Of a DNA stretch of 6,801 bases, positions 6,482-6,801 are shown in pieces. A program made the translations under genes and the position numbers. Below the pieces are notes generated by a model, which saw only the letters and a list, made by a program, of their open reading frames with translations, did no database searches and was not told the origin of the DNA. Every line of letters begins with the position of its first letter. The first letter of the stretch is position 1. Source of the stretch: Schlegelella_A sp038225015 (GTDB lineage: Bacteria; Pseudomonadota; Gammaproteobacteria; Burkholderiales; Burkholderiaceae_C); contig JBBRFB010000163.1 in the NCBI GenBank assembly GCA_038225015.1, positions 1 to 6,801 of the forward strand, given 5' to 3'.

Positions 6482-6801
6482 ATGGCCAATCGCAGGACTG
6501 TCGTCGACGGCGACTTGCACGACTACCTCGTCGCCCATTCGGTGCGCGAGCATCCGGCGCAGGTGGCGCTGCGCGAGGCGACCCGGGCGCTGCCGCAGGC
6601 GGGCATGCAGATCGGCCCGGAGCAGGCGCAGCTCATGGCGCTGCTGGTACGCCTGACCGGCACGCGGCGGGCGATCGAGGTCGGCGTCTTTACCGGCTAC
6701 AGCGCGCTCGCGGTCGCTCTGGCGCTGCCCGACGACGGCTACCTGCTCGCCTGCGACGTCAGCGACGCCTACACGCGGGTCGGCCGCCCTTTCTGGGCCG
6801 A
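6482..6801 (+). CDS. O-methyltransferase (class I, SAM-dependent), N-terminal part, truncated by window edge
   Basis: The frame is open from the ATG at 6482 to the last base, giving 106 codons and the start of another. AGGA at 6473-6476 lies 5 nt before the ATG, a good ribosome binding site. The translation begins MANRRTVVDGDLHDYLVAHS; then comes MQIGPEQAQLMALLVRLTG (42-60), the lead-in helix of the family. RAIEVGVFTGYSALAVALAL (63-82) is SAM-binding motif I, and LLACDVSDAY (88-97) ends the second strand with an acidic residue, Asp92, expected to contact the SAM ribose. This pattern matches the caffeoyl-CoA/catechol O-methyltransferase-like family (O-methyltransferase family 3), usually about 220 aa, so roughly half is present. 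The metal ligands and substrate region lie outside the window, so the substrate is unknown. It follows the VOC gene by 24 nt, probably in the same operon. Confidence 0.9.
   Translation, partial: MANRRTVVDGDLHDYLVAHSVREHPAQVALREATRALPQAGMQIGPEQAQLMALLVRLTGTRRAIEVGVFTGYSALAVALALPDDGYLLACDVSDAYTRVGRPFWA

Overview
The window looks like an ordinary chromosomal stretch of a high-G+C member of the Pseudomonadota (roughly two thirds G+C by eye). A betaproteobacterium such as one of the Burkholderiales is my best guess, based on a DusA-type tRNA-dihydrouridine synthase, a Tat-exported Liv-type binding protein and strong G/C preference at third codon positions. The taxonomic call is inference. I found no insertion sequence, phage gene, CRISPR array, rRNA or tRNA.

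Minus strand, about 138-4832: a complete five-gene ABC importer of the branched-chain/hydrophobic amino acid uptake (HAAT, Liv) family, transcribed from right to left as livK (binding protein), livH and livM (permeases), livG and livF (ATPases). Gaps are short (18 and 37 nt), then livM and livG overlap by 8 nt, then 10 nt separate livG from the chosen livF start. This implies one transcript with coupled translation. Only livK has a strong Shine-Dalgarno sequence, and a compact GC hairpin sits directly in front of the livH start codon. Both fit the usual need for more binding protein than permease. The ligand cannot be read from sequence: no catabolic gene or regulator lies beside the operon.

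Divergent gap, about 4833-5035: roughly 200 bp between livK and dusA that must hold the promoters for both directions. I see no convincing sigma-70 or sigma-54 promoter. An 8-bp palindrome, GCACGTGC, lies almost exactly at its centre.

Plus strand, about 5036-6801: dusA (dihydrouridine synthase for the tRNA D-loop), then a small VOC/glyoxalase-fold protein with a complete set of possible metal ligands, then the first 106 codons of an O-methyltransferase that runs off the window. Gaps of 33 and 24 nt, each with a clear Shine-Dalgarno sequence, suggest co-transcription. A functional link among the three is not evident.

I did not find a previously undescribed system. The most interesting signal is that the departures from ABC consensus in LivG (signature loop) and LivF (Q-loop and H-loop positions) would all fall in the same composite ATP site of a LivG/LivF heterodimer, predicting one canonical and one degenerate site.
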